Of a stretch of 64,000 bases of DNA, positions 14,795-23,610 are shown piece after piece. Source of the stretch: an uncultured Flavobacteriaceae bacterium (lineage in GTDB: Bacteria > Bacteroidota > Bacteroidia > Flavobacteriales > Flavobacteriaceae); NCBI GenBank assembly GCA_947502635.1, contig CANNAN010000019.1, positions 1 through 64,000 of the forward strand, in the 5' to 3' direction. The notes beneath the pieces were generated by a model. It ran no database searches. It saw only the letters and a program-made list of their open reading frames with translations, and was not told where the DNA came from. The first letter of the stretch is position 1. Each line of letters starts with the position of its first letter. Both the position numbers and the translations under genes were made by a program.

Positions 14795-15499
14795 TTAGTT
14801 TTCTTTTTGTTTTATGGCCTTTAATTTGACTTTAGTAAAGGTTTCATTTAAAATAACATCACGAATAATATCATCTTTCATCCATTTTTCATCATACTCA
14901 AAATCGATAGCTTTATTTTCTAAATCAATATCTACAATTTCACCTTCTGTATTTCTAGAATTAATTACAAGGTAAATTTCTTGACGTTCTTTAATCTTAT
15001 CTTCTTCAATTATATTGTTATTCAAATCTTCAATATGATAATTTAATAATTCAGGTTCTTCTTGTTGCTGTCTTACTGTTGGTTCAATTTCTTGTTGAGG
15101 AAAAGTTTCTCTCCAATATGCAGAATACTCCGTCGAAGCATTAGAATTGTTAACACCCGCCGCTGTAATTTCCAGTGTTTCACACATTGGCTGACTACCA
15201 GTAGACGAAAAATCATTTTTCCAATTAATAAGATGGCAATCGTAGAAATAAATTCTACGCGTTTTACCACCCATAACAACAGGGTAAATATGTAACTCTA
15301 ATTGTTTGGTTTGGTTGGGATCAAAAGACCAATCGGCTAAATTTAGGTCTTTTCGAGTTTCTATTATCAATTTTAGTCCTACAAATACTGGTTTTTGAGA
15401 AGGCCTGCCATTAGTATCTGCTACTTGGTGAAAGCCAAAAGAAAAGCGAAGTACATTTATTTCCTTTTCATCTATTATTAATTTTGCTTCTACGCTCAT
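14795..15499 (-). CDS. tssD: TssD (Hcp-like) type VI secretion tube protein with C-terminal extension
   Basis: A 234-residue protein. Residues 1 to about 125 match Bacteroidota TssD (KLIIDEKEINVLRFSFGFHQ, NGRPSQKPVFVGLKLIIE, DWSFDPNQTKQLELHIYP, and NDFSSTGSQPMCETLEITA). The remaining 110 residues are an extension rich in Glu, Asn and Ile, beyond the roughly 130 residues of a plain tube subunit. Hcp-type proteins stack into the tube and carry cargo; an extended copy beside an effector-like gene marks a cargo carrier. No other T6SS apparatus gene is in the window, so this is an orphan cargo locus. Confidence 0.82.
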   Translation of the reverse strand: MSVEAKLIIDEKEINVLRFSFGFHQVADTNGRPSQKPVFVGLKLIIETRKDLNLADWSFDPNQTKQLELHIYPVVMGGKTRRIYFYDCHLINWKNDFSSTGSQPMCETLEITAAGVNNSNASTEYSAYWRETFPQQEIEPTVRQQQEEPELLNYHIEDLNNNIIEEDKIKERQEIYLVINSRNTEGEIVDIDLENKAIDFEYDEKWMKDDIIRDVILNETFTKVKLKAIKQKEN

Positions 15500-15553
15500 T
15501 TTTTCATTCTGTTAATTCGTTTGAGTATGTGCCTTACTGTTAACGATTGTGTA
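15398..15553. repeat. Direct repeat, copy 2 (TssD 5' end plus upstream region)
   Basis: Partner of the repeat at 12943-13098. It holds the start of the full-length tssD and the region just upstream, so both copies probably carry the same promoter and translation start. The repeats are in the same orientation and about 2.45 kb apart; recombination between them would delete the effector and its partner. Confidence 0.85.
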
Positions 15554-15861
15554 AATGTATTTTATGGTACTTTTTTACTCTCAAATGTAATCGTTTTGAA
15601 GTAAATTTATTATAAAGATTTGTAAGATTTCTATAATATTTAACTCATGATGTTGTACATCGAATATAATTCAGCTTTAATAATGATATGCGACGTTAAA
15701 TGAAAACGATAGTCTTATTCTGATAAATTCAAATTGAAAAAATCTCAGGTTTCTAATATCAATAGTTTGTATTACTTTTACATGATGATTCCTGCAAAAG
15801 ACAAGAATCCATTTTAGTTTTAATTTAAAAGAGACCTGTTTTACAGGTACGATAGAACACT
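15500..15861. other. Intergenic region between tssD and dnaG
   Basis: The first 54 bases belong to the direct repeat. The rest is AT-rich with no convincing gene. A short hairpin ACCTGT-TTT-ACAGGT lies at 15834-15848, 13 bases before the TTG start of dnaG, close enough to affect translation initiation. No terminator with a clear T-run was seen. Confidence 0.5.
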
Positions 15862-17820
15862 TTGATATCACCAGCAACTATAGACCAGGTATTTGAAGCT
15901 TCTCGAGTAGAGGAGGTTATTGGCGACTTTGTAAATCTTAAAAAAGCAGGAAGTAACTTTAAAGGATTAAGCCCTTTTAGTGACGAGCGTTCTCCAAGTT
16001 TTATGGTATCTCCTGTAAAACAGATCTGGAAAGATTTTTCAACAGGAAAAGGCGGGACAGCAGTGTCGTTTTTAATGGAACACGAGCATTTTACATATCC
16101 TGAAGCTATAAAATACCTTGCTAAAAAATATAATATTGAAATAGAAGAAACCGAGCAATCTAACGAGCAAAAAGAACAAGCCAATGAACGTGAAAGTTTG
16201 TATTTAGTTAGTGAGTTTGCAAATACCTATTTTAAAAAAATACTCCATAAAACCGATCAAGGAAAATCGATTGGGTTAAGCTATTTTAAAGAACGTGGGT
16301 TCACCCAGGAAACTATAGAAAAATTTGATTTAGGGTACTCGCTAGATGCGTGGCAAGCCTTTACAGACGAAGCTTTAAAACAAGGTTACAATATTGATTT
16401 TTTACAAAAAACAGGGCTTACTATTGTAAAAGAGGACAAACGTTTCGATAGGTTTAAAGGGCGTGTTATGTTCCCTATTAAAAGTATGAGTGGCCGTGTT
16501 TTGGGATTTGGTGGACGTATATTAACCAATGATAAAAAAGCAGCTAAATATGTAAACTCGCCAGAGAGTGATATTTACCATAAAAGTAATGTGCTATATG
16601 GTATTTACCATGCCAAACAAGGCATTGCTAAAGAAGACAATTGTTATTTGGTTGAAGGCTATACAGATGTTATTCAATTTCACCAAACAGGTGTAAAGAA
16701 TGTTGTGTCTTCATCGGGAACGGCTTTAACATCTGAGCAAATTCGACTTATAAATAGGCTAACAAAAAATATCACGGTACTTTTTGATGGTGATGCTGCT
16801 GGTATGCGTGCTTCTTTACGAGGTATTGACCTTATTTTAGAGCAGGGTATGAACGTGAAGATTTGTACTTTTCCCGAAGGTGAAGATCCAGATAGTTTTG
16901 CAAAACAAAACACACTAGATGAGCTTACTTCATATTTAAGTGAAAATGCAAAAGATTTTATTCAATTTAAAGCGGCTGTCTTATTTGAAGAATCAAAGAA
17001 TGACCCTATTAAAAAAGCAGATACTGTTAGAGATATTGTAAATAGTATTTCTAAAATTCCAGATCAGATTAAAAAGGAAATTTACATTCAGGAATGTGCC
17101 AGAATTATGGACATTAGTGAGGAGGTTTTATTTAGTACACTGGCTCAGATTAATAAAAAGGAATCTCAAGAGGAGAACAAACAGTATAAAAAAGACCAAC
17201 AAGCGTTTGAGGTTATTAAACACCAACAACCCATAAAAAAAGTTGATGTACAATATGTTTTAGAACGAAAGATTATTGAAGTTCTATTACTTTATGGTAA
17301 CAAAGTAGAAGACTTTGAAGATCTCGTTTTAAAAGAAAATGATAAAGGTGAATTGATTTTAGAACCCGTAATTCATCAAGCGAAGGTCTTCGAAAAAATA
17401 TTTCTAGACCTTCAAGATGATGAAATGGAATTTTCTAATACGCAGTTTAAAACTTTGTATTATAGTATTATAGATGCACTAAATCAGAATCCTGATTTTG
17501 AACTTAAAACATTTATTAACACTGTCGATAACCATATGTCTAGCGAAATCACCTCTATTTTAATGGAGGATGAGCGTTATACACTAGATGACTGGAAACG
17601 AATGAATATTTTTCCAAAAGAAAAAACACACAGTGTTGCACAATTGGTTAGTGAAACTATTTTAAGCTTACGGTGCTTCTTAATAGACCAAAAAGTAAAA
17701 GAATTTCAACAAGAAACATTACAAAGTAAAAACAATGTAAATAGAAATATTCTTGAGGAGGTCAAAGACTATTCTGGTTTAAAAATGCTACTCTCTAGGA
17801 AATTAAGTCGTGTGCTATAA
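15862..17820 (+). CDS. dnaG: DNA primase DnaG
   Basis: 652 residues, the family's normal length; TTG start with no upstream ATG in frame. Synthesises RNA primers for DNA replication. Domains: N-terminal CHC2-type region (about 1-100), TOPRIM core (about 255-345; LVEGYTDVIQF, LFDGDAAGMRAS), C-terminal helicase-binding region. The zinc ligands are missing: the usual CPFHxExxPSF reads SPFSDERSPSF and the usual CFGCGxGG reads DFSTGKGG, so the fold is kept but Zn binding should be lost. Flavobacterial relatives appear to share this. Its last 6 bases overlap the convergent regulator gene at 17815. Confidence 0.93.
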   Translation: MISPATIDQVFEASRVEEVIGDFVNLKKAGSNFKGLSPFSDERSPSFMVSPVKQIWKDFSTGKGGTAVSFLMEHEHFTYPEAIKYLAKKYNIEIEETEQSNEQKEQANERESLYLVSEFANTYFKKILHKTDQGKSIGLSYFKERGFTQETIEKFDLGYSLDAWQAFTDEALKQGYNIDFLQKTGLTIVKEDKRFDRFKGRVMFPIKSMSGRVLGFGGRILTNDKKAAKYVNSPESDIYHKSNVLYGIYHAKQGIAKEDNCYLVEGYTDVIQFHQTGVKNVVSSSGTALTSEQIRLINRLTKNITVLFDGDAAGMRASLRGIDLILEQGMNVKICTFPEGEDPDSFAKQNTLDELTSYLSENAKDFIQFKAAVLFEESKNDPIKKADTVRDIVNSISKIPDQIKKEIYIQECARIMDISEEVLFSTLAQINKKESQEENKQYKKDQQAFEVIKHQQPIKKVDVQYVLERKIIEVLLLYGNKVEDFEDLVLKENDKGELILEPVIHQAKVFEKIFLDLQDDEMEFSNTQFKTLYYSIIDALNQNPDFELKTFINTVDNHMSSEITSILMEDERYTLDDWKRMNIFPKEKTHSVAQLVSETILSLRCFLIDQKVKEFQQETLQSKNNVNRNILEEVKDYSGLKMLLSRKLSRVL

Positions 17821-18447
17821 TAATTGCTCACTAAGTTTTGCTTGATTAACCAAATCAACTAAGTTGGTTACTTTTAGCTTTCGCATTAATCGAGCTTTGT
17901 AAGTACTAACGGTTTTTTCGTTAATATCAAGTTCTTTAGAGATTTCTTTGTTTTTTCTGCCAACAGTTAACAGTTTTAAAACTTCAGCTTCTCTAGTTGA
18001 GAGTTTCTTGTAAAAAGTACCGCTTTTATTAACTCTATTACCAAATGCTAATTGTTGAGTTAATTCGTTACTTAAATGGATCCCTCCGTCATGTACTTTT
18101 AGTATGGCCTCGTTAATGGTTATAACATTAACAGATTTGTTTAAATATCCAGCTGCGCCAGCTTTAATGGCGTTTATGGCATAAACTTCTTCTGGTTGGC
18201 CACTAAAAATAATGGTTTTAATATCCGGATAGTCATTTTTTAAATAACGTAACACTGTTAACCCATTTAATTTAGGGAAATCAGCTTCAGTTAAAATAAT
18301 GTCTACAGGATTTTTTTTAATAAATTCTAAGATGGTTTCGCCGTCATCTACACTTCCTACAATTTTAATGTTGGGCGAAGCAGAGAAAAGAACTTCGAGA
18401 CCTTTCCTCGTAATCGGGTGGTTGTCTGCTATCAATAATTTAATCAT
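17815..18447 (-). CDS. NarL/LuxR-type response regulator with a Glu phosphoacceptor position
   Basis: 210 residues: receiver domain (about 1-120) and LuxR-type helix-turn-helix (STREAEVLKLLTVGRKNKEI ... VSTYKARLMRKL, about 145-205). The acidic pocket (IADNHP) and the switch Ser/Lys positions are present, but the phosphorylated Asp is replaced by Glu54: the sequence reads ILTEADFPKLNG where the family has LxDxxMPxxxG. This could lock the protein in an active-like state or make it phosphorylation-independent. No kinase gene is adjacent. It is convergent with dnaG and lies before nadE, a common flavobacterial order. Confidence 0.88.
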   Translation of the reverse strand: MIKLLIADNHPITRKGLEVLFSASPNIKIVGSVDDGETILEFIKKNPVDIILTEADFPKLNGLTVLRYLKNDYPDIKTIIFSGQPEEVYAINAIKAGAAGYLNKSVNVITINEAILKVHDGGIHLSNELTQQLAFGNRVNKSGTFYKKLSTREAEVLKLLTVGRKNKEISKELDINEKTVSTYKARLMRKLKVTNLVDLVNQAKLSEQLL

Positions 18448-18545
18448 AATTTAAGCTTTTATAATATTTAGTTAGAGAATGGTATTATAATTGAGAGAGT
18501 AAGCTTGCGGTAAATGTAGTGATTTTTTGATTAACCTACAAAATC

Positions 18546-19334
18546 CTACACTAAATTGTTGGGAATGTTGCAGATAGGTATAGGAATCATCTTATGCTTG
18601 TTAGCAGAATTAAAGCGTTTATAGATTTTAAAAACATCTAATTGTCTGCCAGAAAAATCGTTTGCATTTTTGCCTTCATCGTCCATTTTCATTGCCCATT
18701 CGAGCTCTGGGTACGAAGCTCCTATTTGGTCTTCATCACTTCTGGTATCACCAAACAAACCATCACTTGGAGCAGCTTGCATGATAGACTCAGGTACTTG
18801 TAAATAAGTGCCTAATTTATAGACTTGCGATTTCACTAAATCTGCAATTGGGCTTAAATCGACACCTCCATCACCATATTTAGTATAAAAACCAACCCCA
18901 AAATCTTCTACTTTGTTACCAGTTCCGGCAACTAGTAATTTATAAAGTCCAGCGTAATAGTAGAGTGTCGTCATACGCAATCGTGCTCGCGTATTTGCTA
19001 ATGCCATATCTATTGTGGCTTGATCACCATCAAAGAATATTTCCGTTTTAAACGTTTCGAAAACAGGTGTTAAATTAGTACGCGTATCACTTACATTATC
19101 AAATTGACTTTTTAGCAGAGTGATATGCTCTTGTGCTCTGGTTACATGACTTTCGGCTTGATGAATGGGCATTTCTATACAGAGTACATCTAAGCCTGTT
19201 TTTGCACATAAAGTAGAGGTGACTGCAGAATCAATACCTCCAGAAACACCAATAACAAAGCCATTAACACCAGCATTTGTTGCGTAATCTTTTAACCAGT
19301 TAACAATATAATCTACAACTTTTTCTGTTTGCAT
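18546..19334 (-). CDS. nadE: NAD(+) synthase, NH3-dependent type
   Basis: 262 residues from the ATG at 19332-19334; the longer frame adds 19 hydrophobic residues that do not belong to the family. It catalyses the ATP-driven amidation of deamido-NAD to NAD. The ATP pyrophosphatase loop is GVSGGIDSAVTSTLCAK (about residues 29-45); later blocks VAGTGNKVEDFGVGFYTKYG and DLSPIADLVKSQVYKL are diagnostic. There is no glutaminase domain, so ammonia is the nitrogen donor or is supplied by a partner. Divergent from gldB. Confidence 0.95.
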   Translation of the reverse strand: MQTEKVVDYIVNWLKDYATNAGVNGFVIGVSGGIDSAVTSTLCAKTGLDVLCIEMPIHQAESHVTRAQEHITLLKSQFDNVSDTRTNLTPVFETFKTEIFFDGDQATIDMALANTRARLRMTTLYYYAGLYKLLVAGTGNKVEDFGVGFYTKYGDGGVDLSPIADLVKSQVYKLGTYLQVPESIMQAAPSDGLFGDTRSDEDQIGASYPELEWAMKMDDEGKNANDFSGRQLDVFKIYKRFNSANKHKMIPIPICNIPNNLV

Positions 19335-19427
19335 ATTAAATGAATTTAAATCTAAGAATAGTACCTTTGCAAACAAAAATAAACGAATCACCTCAATTAA
19401 TAAAAATTTATGTCGTTTAAGTTTTAT

Positions 19428-20390
19428 ATGAAGAATTTATTATTGTGTATAATCATATGTTTGTTTGCCATTTCTTGCAAAGAAGCGAATAGATTAGAAG
19501 CTGAAATAGCTAATATAAATACCGATGTTAATATAGAACGTTTTGATTTGTTATTTGCTAATACCACTCCTGAAGAATTACCAAAATTAAGGGAAGCCTA
19601 TCCTTTTATGCTTTCAGAAAAATATAAAGATTCGTTTTGGATTGCTAAAATAAAAGATACTTTACAGGTGGAGTTATTTAATGCTGTTGAAAATGAATTT
19701 AAGAGTTTTGATGAAACCGAGATAGAGGTAGAATCTTTATTTAATCATTTAAAATATTATTTTCCAGAGTTTAATCCACCAAGAGTTATTACCACGACTA
19801 GTAATGTCGATTACAGAAACAGGGTCATTATTACAGACACCATCGCTATATTGGCTTTAGATGCTTATTTAGGAAGTGACCATGAGTTTTATAGTAGTAT
19901 TCCAAGGTACGTAAGCGAACATTTAAAGAAAGGCCAAATTACAGTTGATTTAGCTGAGGAGTATGCTAAAAAATACATCTATCAAAGTCAAAATAAAACC
20001 TTACTGGACGAAATGATATATTTTGGAAAACAGCTTTATTTTAAAGATGCTGTTGTTCCTTTTAAAACAAATGCCGAACGTATTGGGTATTCTCAAGAAC
20101 AATTGGATTGGGCTATTGCTAACGAGAGCTATGTTTGGCGCTATTTTGTAGAACGTGAATTGTTATTTAGTACAGAGTCTAAATTGTTAGGTCGATTTAT
20201 AAATCCAGCACCGTTTTCTAAGTTTTACCTAGAAGGCATTGATGCAAATTCCCCAGGGCGTTTAGGTCAATATATAGGTTGGCAAATTGTAAGAGCTTAC
20301 ATGGCACAAAATGAAGTGTCTTTAAAAGATATGTTAATAACCAGTGCCGAAGATATTTTTAATAACTCAAAGTTTAAACCACGAAAATAA
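19428..20390 (+). CDS. gldB: Gliding motility lipoprotein GldB
   Basis: About 320 residues from the ATG at 19428, chosen because it gives a short lipoprotein signal (MKNLLLCIIICLFAISC); an in-frame ATG at 19410 would add six residues. GldB is a cell-envelope lipoprotein needed for gliding in Flavobacterium johnsoniae. Conserved blocks here are NIERFDLLFANTT, YPFMLSEKYKDSFW and the C-terminal SPGRLGQYIGWQIVRAYM. Its stop codon overlaps the gldC start by one base. Confidence 0.92.
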   Translation: MKNLLLCIIICLFAISCKEANRLEAEIANINTDVNIERFDLLFANTTPEELPKLREAYPFMLSEKYKDSFWIAKIKDTLQVELFNAVENEFKSFDETEIEVESLFNHLKYYFPEFNPPRVITTTSNVDYRNRVIITDTIAILALDAYLGSDHEFYSSIPRYVSEHLKKGQITVDLAEEYAKKYIYQSQNKTLLDEMIYFGKQLYFKDAVVPFKTNAERIGYSQEQLDWAIANESYVWRYFVERELLFSTESKLLGRFINPAPFSKFYLEGIDANSPGRLGQYIGWQIVRAYMAQNEVSLKDMLITSAEDIFNNSKFKPRK

Positions 20391-20728
20391 TGTCTGATAA
20401 AATTACTTCTAAAATAGAATTGAATATAGAGCTTGATGCCAATAGAGTCCCTGAAAAATTACATTGGACAGCTCAAGATGGTGGTATAACAAATGAAGAA
20501 GCTAAAGCTATGATGCTTGCTGTTTGGGATTCTAAAACACAAGAGGCACTTCGAATTGATTTATGGACTAAAGATATGCCAGTGGACGAAATGAAAGTGT
20601 TTTTTCATCAAACTTTAGTGGCTATGAGCGATACTTTTCAGAGAGCGACTCAAGATGATAAAATGAGTGCTACCATGAAAGATTTCTGCGATTATTTTGC
20701 TGAAAAGTTGGAGTTGAAAAAATCTTAA
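20390..20728 (+). CDS. gldC: Gliding motility protein GldC
   Basis: 112 residues, full length. A small cytoplasmic protein encoded after gldB; in F. johnsoniae it improves gliding but is not essential. Conserved features are ELDANRVPEKLHWTAQDGGI, ALRIDLWTKDMPVDEMKVFF and the helix HQTLVAMSDTFQRAT. The ATG overlaps the gldB stop codon, so the two are translationally coupled. Confidence 0.93.
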   Translation: MSDKITSKIELNIELDANRVPEKLHWTAQDGGITNEEAKAMMLAVWDSKTQEALRIDLWTKDMPVDEMKVFFHQTLVAMSDTFQRATQDDKMSATMKDFCDYFAEKLELKKS

Positions 20729-20750
20729 TTTGCTGGGTTTTGTAGCAATA

Positions 20751-21584
20751 TTATTTTTCAAATAAAAATAACCAATCGTAGATATTCATATCAAAGGCAT
20801 CATAATCGTTGCTTTCATCTCCCATACCACTATTATTATATGTTCTGGACCATGAATTATGTCCAACATTTGGATAAATAGTTAGTTTTGCTGGTGTATT
20901 AGGCTTTTCCTCATTAATGGCATCTATCATATTGATTGAATTGTTGTGTGAAACCACATTGTCATTATCACCATGAAATGCCCAAACAGGAATTGTTATG
21001 AATTTATCTCCAGAATTTTTGTTCCCACCTCCCGCAATAGGAATAATGGCCGCGGCATAAGCATCAGCTCCGTAGTTTGAAATATAATTGAAACTTCCAA
21101 AGGCACCAAGACTTAAACCTGTAAGATAGATGCGTTTTGTATTGATATTATAATTAGCTATTAAATAGGTTATAAAATTATGAATGTCTTCTGCATTCCA
21201 ATTTCCAGAAGGCAATTGAGGTGAGGCAACAATCATTGGATATTTAGGAGACCATTCCTTTTTTTCTATGAGTTTAGGCGGACCATTAACTAATACTTTT
21301 TTTAAAATATCTGGGTCTGTTTCGCTATTGCCCCGTTCTCCAGATCCGTGTAAAAAAACAAGTAGTGGGTAGTTAGGCGAGTTGCTATTATAGTCACTTG
21401 GTGTATAAATATAATGTCCAAAATTAGCATCGGTAGCTACAAGAGCATTTGCTTTCTGGATGCCTCCTAAGTCTTCAGGTAAAGATTCTAAATCATTTTG
21501 ATTTTCTGGCGGAGTACTATCATCGCTATTACAACTTAAAAATAATAATGGCAATATAGCTATGGTTTTTAATAAAGATTTCAT
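20751..21584 (-). CDS. Alpha/beta-hydrolase lipoprotein (esterase/depolymerase-like)
   Basis: 277 residues with a lipoprotein signal (KTIAILPLLFLSC followed by NSDDS). The catalytic triad can be read: nucleophile Ser in YLTGLSLGAFGSF, Asp in WAFHGDNDNVV and His in NVGHNSW. The oxyanion region LLVFLHGSGERGN is typical of feruloyl/acetyl esterases and PHB-depolymerase-like hydrolases encoded with Bacteroidota polysaccharide genes. The substrate is probably an acylated carbohydrate or oligoester, but no polysaccharide locus is next to it. Confidence 0.85.
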   Translation of the reverse strand: MKSLLKTIAILPLLFLSCNSDDSTPPENQNDLESLPEDLGGIQKANALVATDANFGHYIYTPSDYNSNSPNYPLLVFLHGSGERGNSETDPDILKKVLVNGPPKLIEKKEWSPKYPMIVASPQLPSGNWNAEDIHNFITYLIANYNINTKRIYLTGLSLGAFGSFNYISNYGADAYAAAIIPIAGGGNKNSGDKFITIPVWAFHGDNDNVVSHNNSINMIDAINEEKPNTPAKLTIYPNVGHNSWSRTYNNSGMGDESNDYDAFDMNIYDWLFLFEK

Positions 21585-21667
21585 GAGTAGGTTGGTATAT
21601 TTTGGTTCATTTAATATACGTGGTATTAGTTACTTTGGTTCATAACTGAATAGATCAGGGGCTATTC

Positions 21668-22300
21668 TTAATTTGTTTTTTGTGCATTACGAACCTCTTT
21701 TTCAAGATGGTCTAAATATAAAATACCATTTAAGTGATCTATTTCATGCTGAAAAATGACCGATGTAAAGCCCTCAATAGTTTCGGTTTTATGTTCTCCA
21801 TTTATGGTATCGTACTCAATAGTTATAGATTGTGCTCTACTATTTAATATTTCGGTTCTGTTTGGAATCGATAGGCAGCCTTCTTTAACCGTTTGTTTGT
21901 CGTCCGAGTATTTAACAATCTTGGGGTTTAGATATACTTCAAAAGGAAAATGCTCCTTATCAAAACGTTGTACCCAGATAATATTTTTTAAAATACCCAC
22001 TTGAGGCGCAGCAATACCGACTCCCATAGACAGGCCATCTCTAACTGTCGCATAGAGGCGTTTTACGAAATTTTGTAAAACAGCATCATTAGGATTCGCT
22101 TTTATATATGTGCTTTTTGTTCTAAGTAAAAGGGAATCTTTTTTATTAGTTATTTTATAGACTCGCATTGGTTTCAGGCTATCGGCATTCATAATTAAAC
22201 GCGATTCTTCAGAAGAAAAAGAATTTTTTCCAAGATTTTTAGTGCTGGAGCATCCAATAATCAATAAAAGAGTAAAAATTAAAAAGATTTGGTTTTTCAT
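21668..22300 (-). CDS. Lipoprotein with a complete peptide deformylase domain
   Basis: Start set at the ATG 22298-22300, giving a lipoprotein signal (MKNQIFLIFTLLLIIGC, then SST). 210 residues. All three deformylase motifs are intact: GVGIAAPQVG (about residue 95), EGCLSIP (Cys metal ligand) and QHEIDHLNG (two His ligands, catalytic Glu). Normal deformylase removes the formyl group from nascent proteins in the cytoplasm; a lipidated, exported enzyme would face the periplasm or outer surface, where its substrate is unknown (formyl peptides, perhaps). It follows rodA after 31 bases. Confidence 0.85.
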   Translation of the reverse strand: MKNQIFLIFTLLLIIGCSSTKNLGKNSFSSEESRLIMNADSLKPMRVYKITNKKDSLLLRTKSTYIKANPNDAVLQNFVKRLYATVRDGLSMGVGIAAPQVGILKNIIWVQRFDKEHFPFEVYLNPKIVKYSDDKQTVKEGCLSIPNRTEILNSRAQSITIEYDTINGEHKTETIEGFTSVIFQHEIDHLNGILYLDHLEKEVRNAQKTN

Positions 22301-22331
22301 AAGTGTGAAATAATCAAATGACAATTATAGA

Positions 22332-23609
22332 TTACCATTCATTAATTCTATTAGAGTCTAATTTAATAAAGATAAAAATTAGAATTGTAAAAGCCCAAAG
22401 GCCAGAGCCACCATAGCTAAATAGAGGTAGCGGAATACCGATGGTGGGGATTAACCCCATTACCATACCTACGTTGATTAGGAAATGAATGAATATAATA
22501 GCCGCTACGCCATAGCCATATACCCTGCTAAATTGTGATTTTTGTAATTCTGCTAAATGGAGAATGCGTAATAAAAGTAAAATAAATAATATAACTACAA
22601 ACGAACAGCCTAAGAACCCCCATTCTTCACCCACGGTGCTAAAAATATAATCGGTATGTTGTTCAGGTACAAATTTCCCCGTCGTTCTGGTGCCTTCCAT
22701 AAAACCTCTTCCGCTAAAACCACCAGATCTGATTGCTTTTTCAGATTCGTTTAGATTATAGGCAAATGTCCTCTTCATTGCTTCTAGCTTATCAGGGTCT
22801 TTTTCTAAGCGCAACCATAAACTTATTCTATCTTGTTGATGGGGTTTTAAGATTCCGTCATAAAATAATTTTACACCGTAAGATAGTCCTGTAGAAATGA
22901 GTATAACAAATAAGGCTTGAAATAATGTAACCTTTTTTCTATTAAAATAATAATAACCTAAAATAAGAATTGAAGCGATTATAGAGGCGGTTAAAGCTCC
23001 GAATTTTAAAGCTAAAACGGATAGTATAATGACAGACACGCCTATAGAAAGGTAATATTTAGGCAGCCCTTCTCTATATAATACAAAAAAGAAAGCACCA
23101 TAAACAATGGTACTTCCAGTGTCATTTTGTAATAAAACTAAAAGCGCAGGTATGATGATGATTATAAAGGTTTGAATTTGATCTTTAATATTATTAATAT
23201 TCGTATTTAAATCACTAATCTGTTTTGCCACAGCGAGTGCAGTAGCAGCTTTCGCAAATTCACTAGGTTGAAGTGTCATGGAACCAATAGCGTACCATGA
23301 TGTAGCACCGTTTACATTTTTTCCAAAGATAAAAAGCCCAACAAGGGATAACATGGATACGAGGTATATAATACTTGAAAAGCGTTCATAAAATTTGGCT
23401 TCAATTCCTAGTATAACGATAATGATACAAAAGGTTAACAGTATAAATATGGATTGCTTACCATAGGGCTGCGAGAAAGTAAAATAGTCTATATCGGTTC
23501 CTGTGTGAGAAGCAGATAATATATTTAACCAACCAAACCCAACCAATAGGAAAAAGAGGATGATGGTAATCCAATCAAATTTAAAATGTCTGTTAGTATC
23601 CCTAACCAT
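22332..23609 (-). CDS. rodA: Rod-shape SEDS glycosyltransferase RodA
   Basis: 425-residue polytopic protein of the SEDS family (about ten transmembrane helices) that polymerises lipid II glycan strands for side-wall growth with PBP2. Diagnostic blocks are GSMTLQPSEFAKAATALAVA, QNDTGSTIVYGAFF, the extracytoplasmic loop with EQHTDYIFSTVGEEWGFLG, and IGIPLPLFSYGGSG near the end. Its start is one base after the mrdA stop. Confidence 0.95.
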   Translation of the reverse strand: MVRDTNRHFKFDWITIILFFLLVGFGWLNILSASHTGTDIDYFTFSQPYGKQSIFILLTFCIIIVILGIEAKFYERFSSIIYLVSMLSLVGLFIFGKNVNGATSWYAIGSMTLQPSEFAKAATALAVAKQISDLNTNINNIKDQIQTFIIIIIPALLVLLQNDTGSTIVYGAFFFVLYREGLPKYYLSIGVSVIILSVLALKFGALTASIIASILILGYYYFNRKKVTLFQALFVILISTGLSYGVKLFYDGILKPHQQDRISLWLRLEKDPDKLEAMKRTFAYNLNESEKAIRSGGFSGRGFMEGTRTTGKFVPEQHTDYIFSTVGEEWGFLGCSFVVILFILLLLRILHLAELQKSQFSRVYGYGVAAIIFIHFLINVGMVMGLIPTIGIPLPLFSYGGSGLWAFTILIFIFIKLDSNRINEW

Positions 23610-23610
23610 A

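Noticed and set aside
15677-15877. 66-codon minus-strand frame upstream of dnaG
   Set aside because: It overlaps the dnaG start, has no protein-like composition and lacks a start signal.
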